From positions 1-6,391 of the forward strand of contig JAFTIG010000043.1 of assembly GCA_017457015.1 (NCBI GenBank): a DNA stretch of 6,391 bases, given 5' to 3'. How positions within the stretch are numbered: the first letter of the stretch is position 1; each line of letters opens with the position of its first letter. Position numbers and translations under genes: made by a program. This document shows positions 1-6,334 of this stretch, in pieces. The notes beneath the pieces were generated by a model. That model was not told the origin of the DNA, did no database searches, and saw only the letters and a program-made list of their open reading frames with translations. Source of the DNA: Clostridia bacterium (GTDB taxonomy: Bacteria; Bacillota_A; Clostridia; Christensenellales; Borkfalkiaceae).

Positions 1-1635
1 ATTAGCGCATATTCGCTTAATAGCCGTTTTTGTTTGGAAGGCGGTGAATACGACGTTTTCACGCAGACAAACGGTTGGCAACACGAGTGTGTGGGTAGGT
101 GGACTACCCTTGCTACCCAGATTACGGCAGGAAATACGGGGGTTAGGACTTGCGAGTCTGCGTCGCCTATTATGGCGCTTGAAAATAAGCAGAACGGTAA
201 AATTTCCGTATTCCACTTATTCCCCAACTGTCAATGGAAAATGAACGTCGCAAGAAAGACTATGCCCGGTACGCGCGATATTATCGTTGTGGAAACGGGG
301 CTTAACGACTGCGGTTTGCATTTAGATATCAAGGCTAACGAAACTATCAATTTACCTGAAATATTCTTTTACGATTGTTTTGATAGGGTAGGGCTTGGCG
401 CGTACAGACTGCACGAGTATTTTAACGCTACTTACCCAAGAAAGAAACTACCTGCTATATACAATACTTGGCTTTACGCTTTTACGAATATCACTTTTGA
501 AAAGTTGGTAGTTCAAGCGGATATCGCAAAAAAACTCGGCTTTGAATATTTTGTTATAGACGCGGGCTGGTTTGGTGAAGAAGGCAAAACTTGGGTGGAA
601 ACGGTCGGCGACTGGTTTGAATCACCCGTTACGGGCTTTAAGGGCAGGATGAAGGAGTTTTCCGACTACATTAGGAGTTTAGGATTAAAGTTCGGGCTTT
701 GGGTAGAGCCAGAGCGCGCTAGTAAAAACAGCAACAACTACGCCCAAAACCCCGAACACTATATTTCTAAAGATTACCTTTCAGATTATGCAAATCCAGC
801 AATGGTGGATAAACTTTTTAACATTATTTGCAGGTTAGTTGACACTTATAATATTGAATACTTTAAGTTTGACTTTAATAGGACGGTAGGTTACGACGAG
901 CATAATTCGGCGTTCTATCGCTATATGCAAGGTCAAAGAGAATTTGTAGAAAGAATAAGGGAAAGATACCCGAATATTTATTTAACCAACTGCGCGTCGG
1001 GCGGTATTAGAATAGATTTAGAGCAAGCGAAATTCTTTGACAGTTTTTGGATTTCAGATAACCAAGGGCCGATAGAAGGCTTGCGCATTTACACCGAGAT
1101 GTTAAAGAGATTGCCGTCAACGGTAATAGAGCGTTGGAACGTGCAAAAAGCCGTTAAAGAGTTGCCCGTTAAAGACGCTGAAGACGACACTATCATATCT
1201 TGCAACGACGGCAACTGGAAGTCGCTATCCCACGTTGAGAAAGAGTATACTTTTGCTTTCCTAACGGGTGGACCTATCGGGTATTCTTGCGACCTTGATT
1301 TCCCCGAGTGGTATAAAGATTTAACGAAAAAGTTTATCAGCGACTACAAAGCCGATCAAGAGTTTTATCTAAACGCAAGCGCGCGTATTTTGGTAAATAC
1401 TGAAAACCAAGTAGTTATTGAGTACGCTGATAAAGATTACGACAGAGTAGTTTTGCATTATTTCACCAAACTCGTTTGGCAGGACGAACTTACCGTTTTC
1501 CCCGTACTTTCCGATTGTGAGTATATTTTGGGGAATGAAAAGTTGTCGGGAAAAGATTTAATGAAAGACGGATACACGTTCGGTAATTTAACCGATTATT
1601 CGGCAAAGACCGTTACGTTTAAGAAAATAAAATGA
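1..1635 (+). CDS. GH36 (melibiase-type) alpha-galactosidase-like glycosidase, 5' end cut by window edge
   Basis: The frame is open from base 1 to the TGA at 1633-1635 (544 residues seen). GH36 enzymes usually have about 700, so roughly 150-200 residues of the N-terminal beta-domain lie upstream; the TTG at 34 is internal. Family landmarks, numbered from base 1: W157 in NTW; D187-A188 in IDAGWFG; FGLWVEPE around W234; the nucleophile D291 in KFDFNR (bases 871-873); NCASGG from 330; the acid/base D353 in WISDN (bases 1057-1059). The nucleophile-acid/base spacing of 62 fits retaining GH36 enzymes. The expected reaction is hydrolysis of a terminal alpha-linked galactose-type sugar. Oddity: canonical GH36 has paired Asp (DDGWF) at 187-188, and here the second is Ala; the usual WEA after the first Trp is WLY. 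The substrate may therefore not be a simple alpha-galactoside. No signal peptide can be judged. The stop overlaps the next gene by ATGA. The fold call is firm, the specificity is not. Confidence 0.9.
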   Translation: MSAYSLNSRFCLEGGEYDVFTQTNGWQHECVGRWTTLATQITAGNTGVRTCESASPIMALENKQNGKISVFHLFPNCQWKMNVARKTMPGTRDIIVVETGLNDCGLHLDIKANETINLPEIFFYDCFDRVGLGAYRLHEYFNATYPRKKLPAIYNTWLYAFTNITFEKLVVQADIAKKLGFEYFVIDAGWFGEEGKTWVETVGDWFESPVTGFKGRMKEFSDYIRSLGLKFGLWVEPERASKNSNNYAQNPEHYISKDYLSDYANPAMVDKLFNIICRLVDTYNIEYFKFDFNRTVGYDEHNSAFYRYMQGQREFVERIRERYPNIYLTNCASGGIRIDLEQAKFFDSFWISDNQGPIEGLRIYTEMLKRLPSTVIERWNVQKAVKELPVKDAEDDTIISCNDGNWKSLSHVEKEYTFAFLTGGPIGYSCDLDFPEWYKDLTKKFISDYKADQEFYLNASARILVNTENQVVIEYADKDYDRVVLHYFTKLVWQDELTVFPVLSDCEYILGNEKLSGKDLMKDGYTFGNLTDYSAKTVTFKKIK

Positions 1636-2300
1636 GAGATAAAATAACGAGAGTTCTCGTGGCGGTAAAAAACGCCTTTACTGCCTATAAAACGGGGTTT
1701 AGGCGGGATAAAAAAAGTGAAGTTTTGTTTGAAAATTTTACTCGTGCGTTAGATTCTGAACTTAAAACTTACAGTATAAAATACGATTATTTATGCGGAA
1801 AAGACACCGTAAATATAGACGGGGTTAGTAACGGCGTTTTTTTAAGCGACGGCGATACCGTATTAATGGATATTAGCGTTGGTCACGGCGGAGTGTGGTG
1901 CGACGTCACTAGAACGTTTTTCGTGGGAAACGTCATAGAAGAACAAGAAAGGGCGTTTGACCTTATAGTAAAGTCTATTAGGGCAGGCGAAAAAGCGCTT
2001 AAAGTAGGCGTCAACGCAGGCGCGATTTACGACGCGGTAAACGGGGTGTATAAGAGCGCAGGCAAGAGCCTTATTCACCACGCAGGGCACAGAATCGGGC
2101 GTGAGTGTTTGCTTAACCCGCGGTTTATCAAGGACAATGACGATAAGTTAAACGACTTTGAGTTGTTTGCTATTGAGTCGGGACTGTACGACGGTTTTGG
2201 CATAAGACTTGAAAACGATTATTATTTAACCGCAGACGGCGCGGAAGATCTTTTTGAAGATTTGATGCCGTTAAACATAAAGGAGTATATACTTAGATGA
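1632..2300 (+). CDS. Stand-alone M24-family (pita-bread fold) metallohydrolase, atypical Xaa-Pro peptidase-like
   Basis: This 222-residue protein matches only the catalytic domain of the M24 family (methionine aminopeptidase, prolidase, aminopeptidase P); the N-terminal creatinase-type domain is absent. All five dinuclear metal ligands are visible: D80 (LMD), D91 (CDVTRTF), H153 (GHRIG), E182 (IESGLY) and E194 (RLEND). The D80-D91 spacing (11) and H153-E182 spacing (29) equal those of E. coli PepP. Of PepP's active-site histidines, the H350 equivalent is present (H149), but the H243 position is Asp (D63) and the H361 position is Leu (L160). Metal binding is thus likely, ordinary proline-peptidase chemistry less so. 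M24-fold proteins include non-peptidases such as creatinase and the DMSP lyase DddP, so a hydrolase or lyase acting on a sugar derivative is possible (inference). The start at 1632 overlaps the GH36 stop (ATGA) with no clear Shine-Dalgarno, suggesting translational coupling. The true substrate is unknown. Confidence 0.85.
   Translation: MRDKITRVLVAVKNAFTAYKTGFRRDKKSEVLFENFTRALDSELKTYSIKYDYLCGKDTVNIDGVSNGVFLSDGDTVLMDISVGHGGVWCDVTRTFFVGNVIEEQERAFDLIVKSIRAGEKALKVGVNAGAIYDAVNGVYKSAGKSLIHHAGHRIGRECLLNPRFIKDNDDKLNDFELFAIESGLYDGFGIRLENDYYLTADGAEDLFEDLMPLNIKEYILR
2279..2285 (+). promoter_or_regulatory. Ribosome binding site (AAAGGAG) for the aldolase gene
   Basis: AAAGGAG lies within the last codons of the M24 gene, 11 bases before the ATG at 2297. 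The spacing is slightly long, but the site is the best Shine-Dalgarno match nearby. It supports the start that overlaps the upstream stop as ATGA. Confidence 0.6.
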
Positions 2301-3106
2301 ACAAGATAATTAAAGGACCTTTTGCAGTGCTTATGACGCCTTTTATCGGTGAAAAAATCGATAAGGAGTCTTTTATAAAACAAATTAAAAGGGTTAACGG
2401 AACGGGCGTTTCGGGGTTTGTCGTTAACGGCAGTACCGCAGAGTTTATTCAACTTTCTATTGACGAACAAAAAGAGATGACCGAACTCGTCGCAAAATAT
2501 AAAGACGCCGACAAAAAGATTATAGTCAGCGCTTGCACGGGCAACGCTGTCGATACCGTCAATATCGCAAAACACGCTAAAAAAGTCGGCGCGGACGCGA
2601 TTTTGGTTTGTCCGCCTTACTACTTTAAGTTTACACCTAAAGAGAGAGAAGAGTATTTTATCAAGGTGGCGGATAACTCTCCCGTGCCCGTAATCCTATA
2701 TAATATTCCGTTCTTTTCTCAAGAACTTGAACTCGATATAATATATAGGCTTTTTAAGCACGAAAACATTATAGGAATAAAAGATAGCAGTGCTAATATG
2801 AAACGCATTATGCACATGCTCTCGATCGCAGACGAAGATATTTCTATTATGACGGGCACGGACGATATTTTAATCACTGCGCTCTTTGCAGGGTGCGCGG
2901 GTAGTATGACCGCGCTCGCGGCAATTTATCCCGACAAGATAGCGCAAATTTATCGTTGTTTTGAAAACGGACAGATAGAAGACGGATGGAAAATCCAAAG
3001 AGAAATTATGCCCGATTTGAGAAAAGCAGATTCAAAGACTTTTCCTTTCGGGTATAAAGAGTTGATGGAAAAAGTTAGTGGAATACCTATGGGTAATAAG
3101 GAGTAA
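2297..3106 (+). CDS. DapA/NanA-family class I aldolase, likely 2-keto-3-deoxy sugar-acid aldolase
   Basis: A 269-residue TIM-barrel lyase of the dihydrodipicolinate synthase / N-acetylneuraminate lyase family, expected in the cytoplasm. The Schiff-base lysine is K162 in GIKDSS, the catalytic tyrosine is Y135 in YNIP, and the pyruvate-carboxylate loop is GSTAE (S46-T47). DapA has GTTGE and NanA GSTGE, so this loop is nearer the NanA/KDG-aldolase side, with Gly replaced by Ala. The position of DapA Arg138, which binds aspartate semialdehyde, is F140, which argues against lysine biosynthesis. Next to a sugar-acid dehydratase, the likely reaction is cleavage of a 2-keto-3-deoxy aldonate to pyruvate and an aldehyde (inference from context). 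The protein is about 20-25 residues shorter than usual and ends where family members have their last helix; there is no sign of a frameshift. The start overlaps the M24 stop by ATGA. The family is certain; the substrate is not. Confidence 0.92.
   Translation: MNKIIKGPFAVLMTPFIGEKIDKESFIKQIKRVNGTGVSGFVVNGSTAEFIQLSIDEQKEMTELVAKYKDADKKIIVSACTGNAVDTVNIAKHAKKVGADAILVCPPYYFKFTPKEREEYFIKVADNSPVPVILYNIPFFSQELELDIIYRLFKHENIIGIKDSSANMKRIMHMLSIADEDISIMTGTDDILITALFAGCAGSMTALAAIYPDKIAQIYRCFENGQIEDGWKIQREIMPDLRKADSKTFPFGYKELMEKVSGIPMGNKE
3097..3103 (+). promoter_or_regulatory. Ribosome binding site (TAAGGAG) that sets the dehydrogenase start
   Basis: TAAGGAG sits in the last sense codons of the aldolase gene, 4 bases before the ATG at 3108. 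It favours that start over the in-frame ATG at 3078, which would add ten residues with no family similarity and a longer overlap. Confidence 0.7.
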
Positions 3107-3107
3107 T

Positions 3108-4133
3108 ATGAAAGCAGCAGTTTGGACGGGGATAGATAAGATTGAAGTCAAAGAAGTTCATATGCCCGTATTAGATAAAGGCGAAGTATTGGTAAAGGTC
3201 AGATGCGCAGGGGTCTGCGTGACCGATTATCACGTTATTAGCGGTAAGTTAATAATAGGACAACCGCCGAATATTCAGGGACACGAGATTTGTGGCGAAA
3301 TAGTAGAAATAAACGGGCAGTCTGATCTTAAAATAGGACAAAGATGCGTTATCGCGACGTCTTTGGGGTGCGGTGAGTGCGACGCTTGCAAGCAGAACAA
3401 GCAATATCTTTGCGATAATAGTTCGGAAATAGGATATTATCCGCATAACGGCGGTTACGCGGAATACCTTAAAGTTCCTTTAAGCGCGATAGTACCTATC
3501 CCTGATGAAGTAAGCGATTATTCGGGCGCTATTTTAGAAAGCGTAGTTTGCCCGACAGAAGCGTTGATGAACGTGGGAGTGCCGAAAGACGGCGCAGTTC
3601 TCGTTCTCGGTGCAGGGCCTGCGGCGTTGTCGTTTATTCAGGTTGCTAAAATTATGGGCGTAGGCAAAATTATTGCGCTCGTGCGTAGAGAAGACGCCGC
3701 CGAAAGAGTATTGAGTTTTGGCGCGACCGACGTTATTAATAGCAAGGAATACCCCGACGTTTTATCTAGACTTTTAGAGATTAACGGCAGTAAGAAAGCC
3801 GATATGGTAATCGAGTCGACGGGTTCTCGCGATATTGCAGAACTTGCTTTGGATTTGGTTAAAAAGGGCGGTCAAGTAATTTTGTACGGTATTTGCGCAG
3901 ACGACGAGCCTTTGCGCGTCAACGTAAAAAAATTAGTTACCGAAGAAATAAGTATTCACGGCGTGGTGGGGAACACCAAAGCGTGGTATCCTTTGGTTGA
4001 ATATATTGCTAAAGGACAACTTAACATAGAGCCTATGGTAACGCACAAGTTTAAAATAGAAGATATTGACAAAGCCTTTGATTTATATAGAAATCACGAT
4101 AAAAAATTAATTAAAGCAGTTATTGAATTTTAA
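3108..4133 (+). CDS. Zinc-dependent medium-chain alcohol/polyol dehydrogenase (sorbitol/threonine dehydrogenase-like)
   Basis: This 341-residue protein starts MKAAVW, a typical opening for this superfamily. Catalytic-zinc residues are C37 (GVCVTD), H59-E60 (GHE) and E144 (LESVVC, with C148 nearby). The structural-zinc loop is complete: C88, C91, C94 and C102. The Rossmann motif is GAGPAA from G168; the third Gly of GxGxxG is Ala, which is tolerated. After the second strand the sequence is ALVRRED: the Asp/Glu that binds the NAD ribose is missing and two Arg (193-194) follow, hinting at NADP(H) preference (inference). It should oxidise a secondary alcohol or sugar hydroxyl in the cytoplasm. 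With a dehydratase and an aldolase beside it, candidates are aldose to aldonate/lactone, C-O oxidation of an unusual sugar, or reduction of the aldehyde made by the aldolase. It begins 1 base after the aldolase stop. Precise substrate unknown. Confidence 0.92.
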   Translation: MKAAVWTGIDKIEVKEVHMPVLDKGEVLVKVRCAGVCVTDYHVISGKLIIGQPPNIQGHEICGEIVEINGQSDLKIGQRCVIATSLGCGECDACKQNKQYLCDNSSEIGYYPHNGGYAEYLKVPLSAIVPIPDEVSDYSGAILESVVCPTEALMNVGVPKDGAVLVLGAGPAALSFIQVAKIMGVGKIIALVRREDAAERVLSFGATDVINSKEYPDVLSRLLEINGSKKADMVIESTGSRDIAELALDLVKKGGQVILYGICADDEPLRVNVKKLVTEEISIHGVVGNTKAWYPLVEYIAKGQLNIEPMVTHKFKIEDIDKAFDLYRNHDKKLIKAVIEF

Positions 4134-4135
4134 TA

Positions 4136-4142
4136 AAAGGAG
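4136..4142 (+). promoter_or_regulatory. Strong ribosome binding site (AAAGGAG) for the dehydratase gene
   Basis: AAAGGAG is 6 bases before the ATG at 4149, in the 15-base gap after the dehydrogenase stop. It is the best placed Shine-Dalgarno in the window, and the only one lying wholly outside an upstream reading frame, suggesting efficient independent initiation of this gene. Confidence 0.8.
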
Positions 4143-4148
4143 AACATT

Positions 4149-5270
4149 ATGAAAATTACGGACGTTGAAGTTGTTGTAGTAAGACAAGACGAAGTTAAAA
4201 TGATAGGTGACGGAAGTCAGGATACGGCGGTAGTATTAGTACATACCGACGAAGGCATCACGGGTATAGGTGAAGTCGACAGTTCCCCAGAAGTTGTAAA
4301 AGCAATCATAGAAACACCCGCGTCGCACGATCAATGTCGTGGACTTAGAGAAATTTTAATCGGTGAAGATCCCACGAATATTGAATACCTTTGGTATAAA
4401 ATGTATCATTATAGTTACTATTATTCGAGAAGAAGCGTTGGTATACACGCTATGAGCGGTATCGACATTGCGCTTTGGGACGTTACGGGTAAAAAGTACG
4501 GATTGCCCGTTTCTAAACTTATCGGCGGTAGATTTAGAGAAAAAATCCCTGCATACTGTTCGGTTTTGATGCCCGGCACTAAAGAAGAAATAGACGAATT
4601 AGTTGCTCACCACAAGGCAGACTGCAACTATCACGGTTATAAGTTCGGTTGGGGTGCGCTCGGTGAAAGTGAAGAAAAGGACGTTAAACTCGTTGAATAT
4701 TGCCGTCAAGCGGTAGGCGACGACAACCGTCTTATGATCGATATCGGTATGAGATGGACCGACTATAAATACGCTCTCCGCGTCGCTAAAGAATACGAAA
4801 AGCAAAAAATTTACTGGTTAGAAGAGCCTTTTGCACCGGACAGAACGGAAGATTTTGGCAGACTTGCCGACAATATGACTATCTCTCTTGCGTCTGGTGA
4901 AGAATTCGGTACTATGTATGAATTTAAGGATATGCTCGATAACGGTAAAGTGGATATCGTTCAGCCGGATATGAGCCGTTGCGGTGGTATTACTATGGCG
5001 AAGAAGATTGCCGATATGGCTCAACTTCGTGGCAAAAAACTTATACCGCACGCATTTAAGACGGGTATTTTAATCGGCGCAACCTTACAACTTATCGCTG
5101 CAATTCCTAATACGGATATTTTAGAATATTGTGCGCAAGAAACGGTACTTAGCAAAAATCTTGTTAAGCATCATTTCAAACTCGACAAAGACGGATACGT
5201 TACGATACCTAATCTCCCCGGTATAGGCGTAGAACTTAACGAAGAAGTTTTAAATAAATACAGAAGATAA
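4149..5270 (+). CDS. Mandelate racemase/muconate lactonizing enzyme family sugar-acid dehydratase (enolase superfamily)
   Basis: This 373-residue protein has the two-domain enolase-superfamily layout: an N-terminal capping domain to about residue 130, then the barrel. Mg2+ ligands are D198 (LMIDIG), E225 (WLEEP) and E251 (ASGEE). The His-Asp dyad of the mandelate-racemase subgroup is H301 (IPHAF) and D274 (VQPDMSRCGG), 27 residues apart as in mandelate racemase; E326 (ILEY) is the probable supporting acid. On the second barrel strand the KxK motif is K165-F-G167-W, so the first Lys is present and the second is Gly. Known members with this dyad dehydrate acid sugars (e.g. fuconate, rhamnonate, galactarate, tartrate) to 2-keto-3-deoxy acids through an enolate. 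The neighbouring aldolase is the natural next step. I cannot assign the substrate; a racemase or epimerase activity is an alternative. A strong ribosome binding site precedes it. Confidence 0.92.
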   Translation: MKITDVEVVVVRQDEVKMIGDGSQDTAVVLVHTDEGITGIGEVDSSPEVVKAIIETPASHDQCRGLREILIGEDPTNIEYLWYKMYHYSYYYSRRSVGIHAMSGIDIALWDVTGKKYGLPVSKLIGGRFREKIPAYCSVLMPGTKEEIDELVAHHKADCNYHGYKFGWGALGESEEKDVKLVEYCRQAVGDDNRLMIDIGMRWTDYKYALRVAKEYEKQKIYWLEEPFAPDRTEDFGRLADNMTISLASGEEFGTMYEFKDMLDNGKVDIVQPDMSRCGGITMAKKIADMAQLRGKKLIPHAFKTGILIGATLQLIAAIPNTDILEYCAQETVLSKNLVKHHFKLDKDGYVTIPNLPGIGVELNEEVLNKYRR

Positions 5271-5280
5271 TTAGTTAGAA

Positions 5281-6291
5281 ATGAAGTTTGGAACTGTTAA
5301 CGGCAAGACTATTGAAAAATACACCTTAACTAACGGTGTCATAAGTATCGACGTGTTGACTTTCGGCGCAATAATTCAGTCATTGAGAGTACCTGATAAA
5401 AACGGCGTTTTGACCGATATAGTTTTGGGGTACAATACTATTGAAGAATACGTTAACGACGACGCTTACGTCGGGGCTATCGTAGGGCGCGTTTGCAACT
5501 GCATCTCTAACGGGTTATTCAATATCGATGGAAAGGAATACGTTCTGTCCCGTAATTGTGGGAAAAATTCTAACCACGGCGGATTTGAAGGGTTTAACAA
5601 AAAAATCTGGAATTGCGACGAGTATACGGGCGATAAAATCGTTTTGAGTTATTTGAGTAAGGACGGAGAAGAAGGTTATCCCGGAAACTTAAAGATAAAA
5701 GTCGTTTATTCTATAACCGAAAGGAACGGCTTTAGGGTAGAGTATTCTGCGGTCAGCGATAAAGATACGTTGGTTAACTTAACTAACCATATGTATTATA
5801 ATCTCAACGGAGAGAGTGACGGCAAGATAGATTGTCAATCACTTTGCGTTTTGGCGGATAAGATTACGCCTGTCGATAAAGATTTGATTACATATAACGA
5901 ATATATGGAAGTGGAAAACACTCCGTACGATTTCCGTAAAGAAAAATTTATCGATAAGGATATTGATTCAAACCATCCGCAAATCGTAAACGGCAACGGT
6001 TACGATATAAATTACGTCTTAAAAGGCGACGGTTTTAGAAAGGTTGCGTATGCGGAAGGCAAAAAAACGGGTATTCGTATCGAAGCGTATACCGATAGAT
6101 GCGGTATGCAACTGTACACTGCAAACTCTTTGGGTAAAAGAAAGGGCAAGAACGGTTTTTATAAAGACAGAAGCGGTTTTTGTTTGGAGTTTCAACATTT
6201 CCCCAACGCAATAAATTGTAAAGAATATACTGCGCCATTACTTAAAAAGGGAGAAACTTATTCGGCTACGACGGAAATAGTTTTCAGATAA
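5281..6291 (+). CDS. galM: Aldose 1-epimerase (galactose mutarotase family)
   Basis: This 336-residue protein interconverts alpha and beta anomers of an aldose in the cytoplasm. GalM landmarks are in order: R70 in GRVCN, H99 in NSNHGG, catalytic acid H170 in NLTNHMYYNL, D242 in GYDINYVL, MQLYTANSL from 276, and catalytic base E303 in CLEFQHFPNA. These match the R71/H96/H170/D243/E304 set described for Lactococcus GalM. The usual second Arg of the 'NRI' segment is Cys74. Length is normal for the family. The gene starts 10 bases after the dehydratase stop and has no good Shine-Dalgarno (TTAGTTAGAA precedes the ATG), so it may depend on read-on translation or be weakly expressed. Its presence implies that the pathway handles a free cyclic aldose and that an anomer-specific enzyme follows the glycosidase. 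The sugar could be galactose, glucose, a pentose or a modified hexose. Confidence 0.93.
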   Translation: MKFGTVNGKTIEKYTLTNGVISIDVLTFGAIIQSLRVPDKNGVLTDIVLGYNTIEEYVNDDAYVGAIVGRVCNCISNGLFNIDGKEYVLSRNCGKNSNHGGFEGFNKKIWNCDEYTGDKIVLSYLSKDGEEGYPGNLKIKVVYSITERNGFRVEYSAVSDKDTLVNLTNHMYYNLNGESDGKIDCQSLCVLADKITPVDKDLITYNEYMEVENTPYDFRKEKFIDKDIDSNHPQIVNGNGYDINYVLKGDGFRKVAYAEGKKTGIRIEAYTDRCGMQLYTANSLGKRKGKNGFYKDRSGFCLEFQHFPNAINCKEYTAPLLKKGETYSATTEIVFR

Positions 6292-6334
6292 TTTTATAAT
6301 TACAAATTTTATTATGAAAAAGGATACCTAAGCC
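6292..6334 (+). other. AT-rich intergenic spacer, no clear terminator
   Basis: This spacer after the galM-type gene is very AT-rich. It holds a TATAAT at 6295-6300 with no recognisable -35 element at the proper distance, and a weak ATAAT/ATTAT inverted repeat (6296-6300 with 6311-6315, 10-base loop) that is too poor to be a convincing intrinsic terminator. The only reading frame is a five-codon one at 6314-6331. Confidence 0.5.

Noticed and set aside
21..39. Near-identical 19-base stretch shared with 6172-6190 (both containing GTTTTTGTTTGGA)
   Set aside because: Both copies are coding, in unrelated genes (encoding FCLE in each), with no extended repeat around them; chance similarity in coding sequence is enough.
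44..244. 66-codon + strand reading frame inside the glycosidase gene
   Set aside because: It lies wholly within the GH36 frame, which has clear family motifs; the alternative product shows no recognisable features.
3078..3107. Upstream in-frame ATG that would lengthen the dehydrogenase by ten residues
   Set aside because: The extension overlaps the aldolase gene, lacks family similarity, and the TAAGGAG at 3097-3103 is placed for the ATG at 3108, where the typical MKAAVW start lies.
1863..6238. Several minus-strand reading frames of 65-117 codons (1863-2090, 2222-2575, 3249-3446, 4599-4805, 4818-5051, 6035-6238)
   Set aside because: All are antisense shadows of well supported + strand genes, with no ribosome binding sites or family motifs.
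6295..6300. TATAAT as a promoter -10 element
   Set aside because: No -35 match is found 16-18 bases upstream (sequence there is around CGGAAATAG), and the region is so AT-rich that a TATAAT is expected by chance. It could matter only if the tmRNA call is confirmed.
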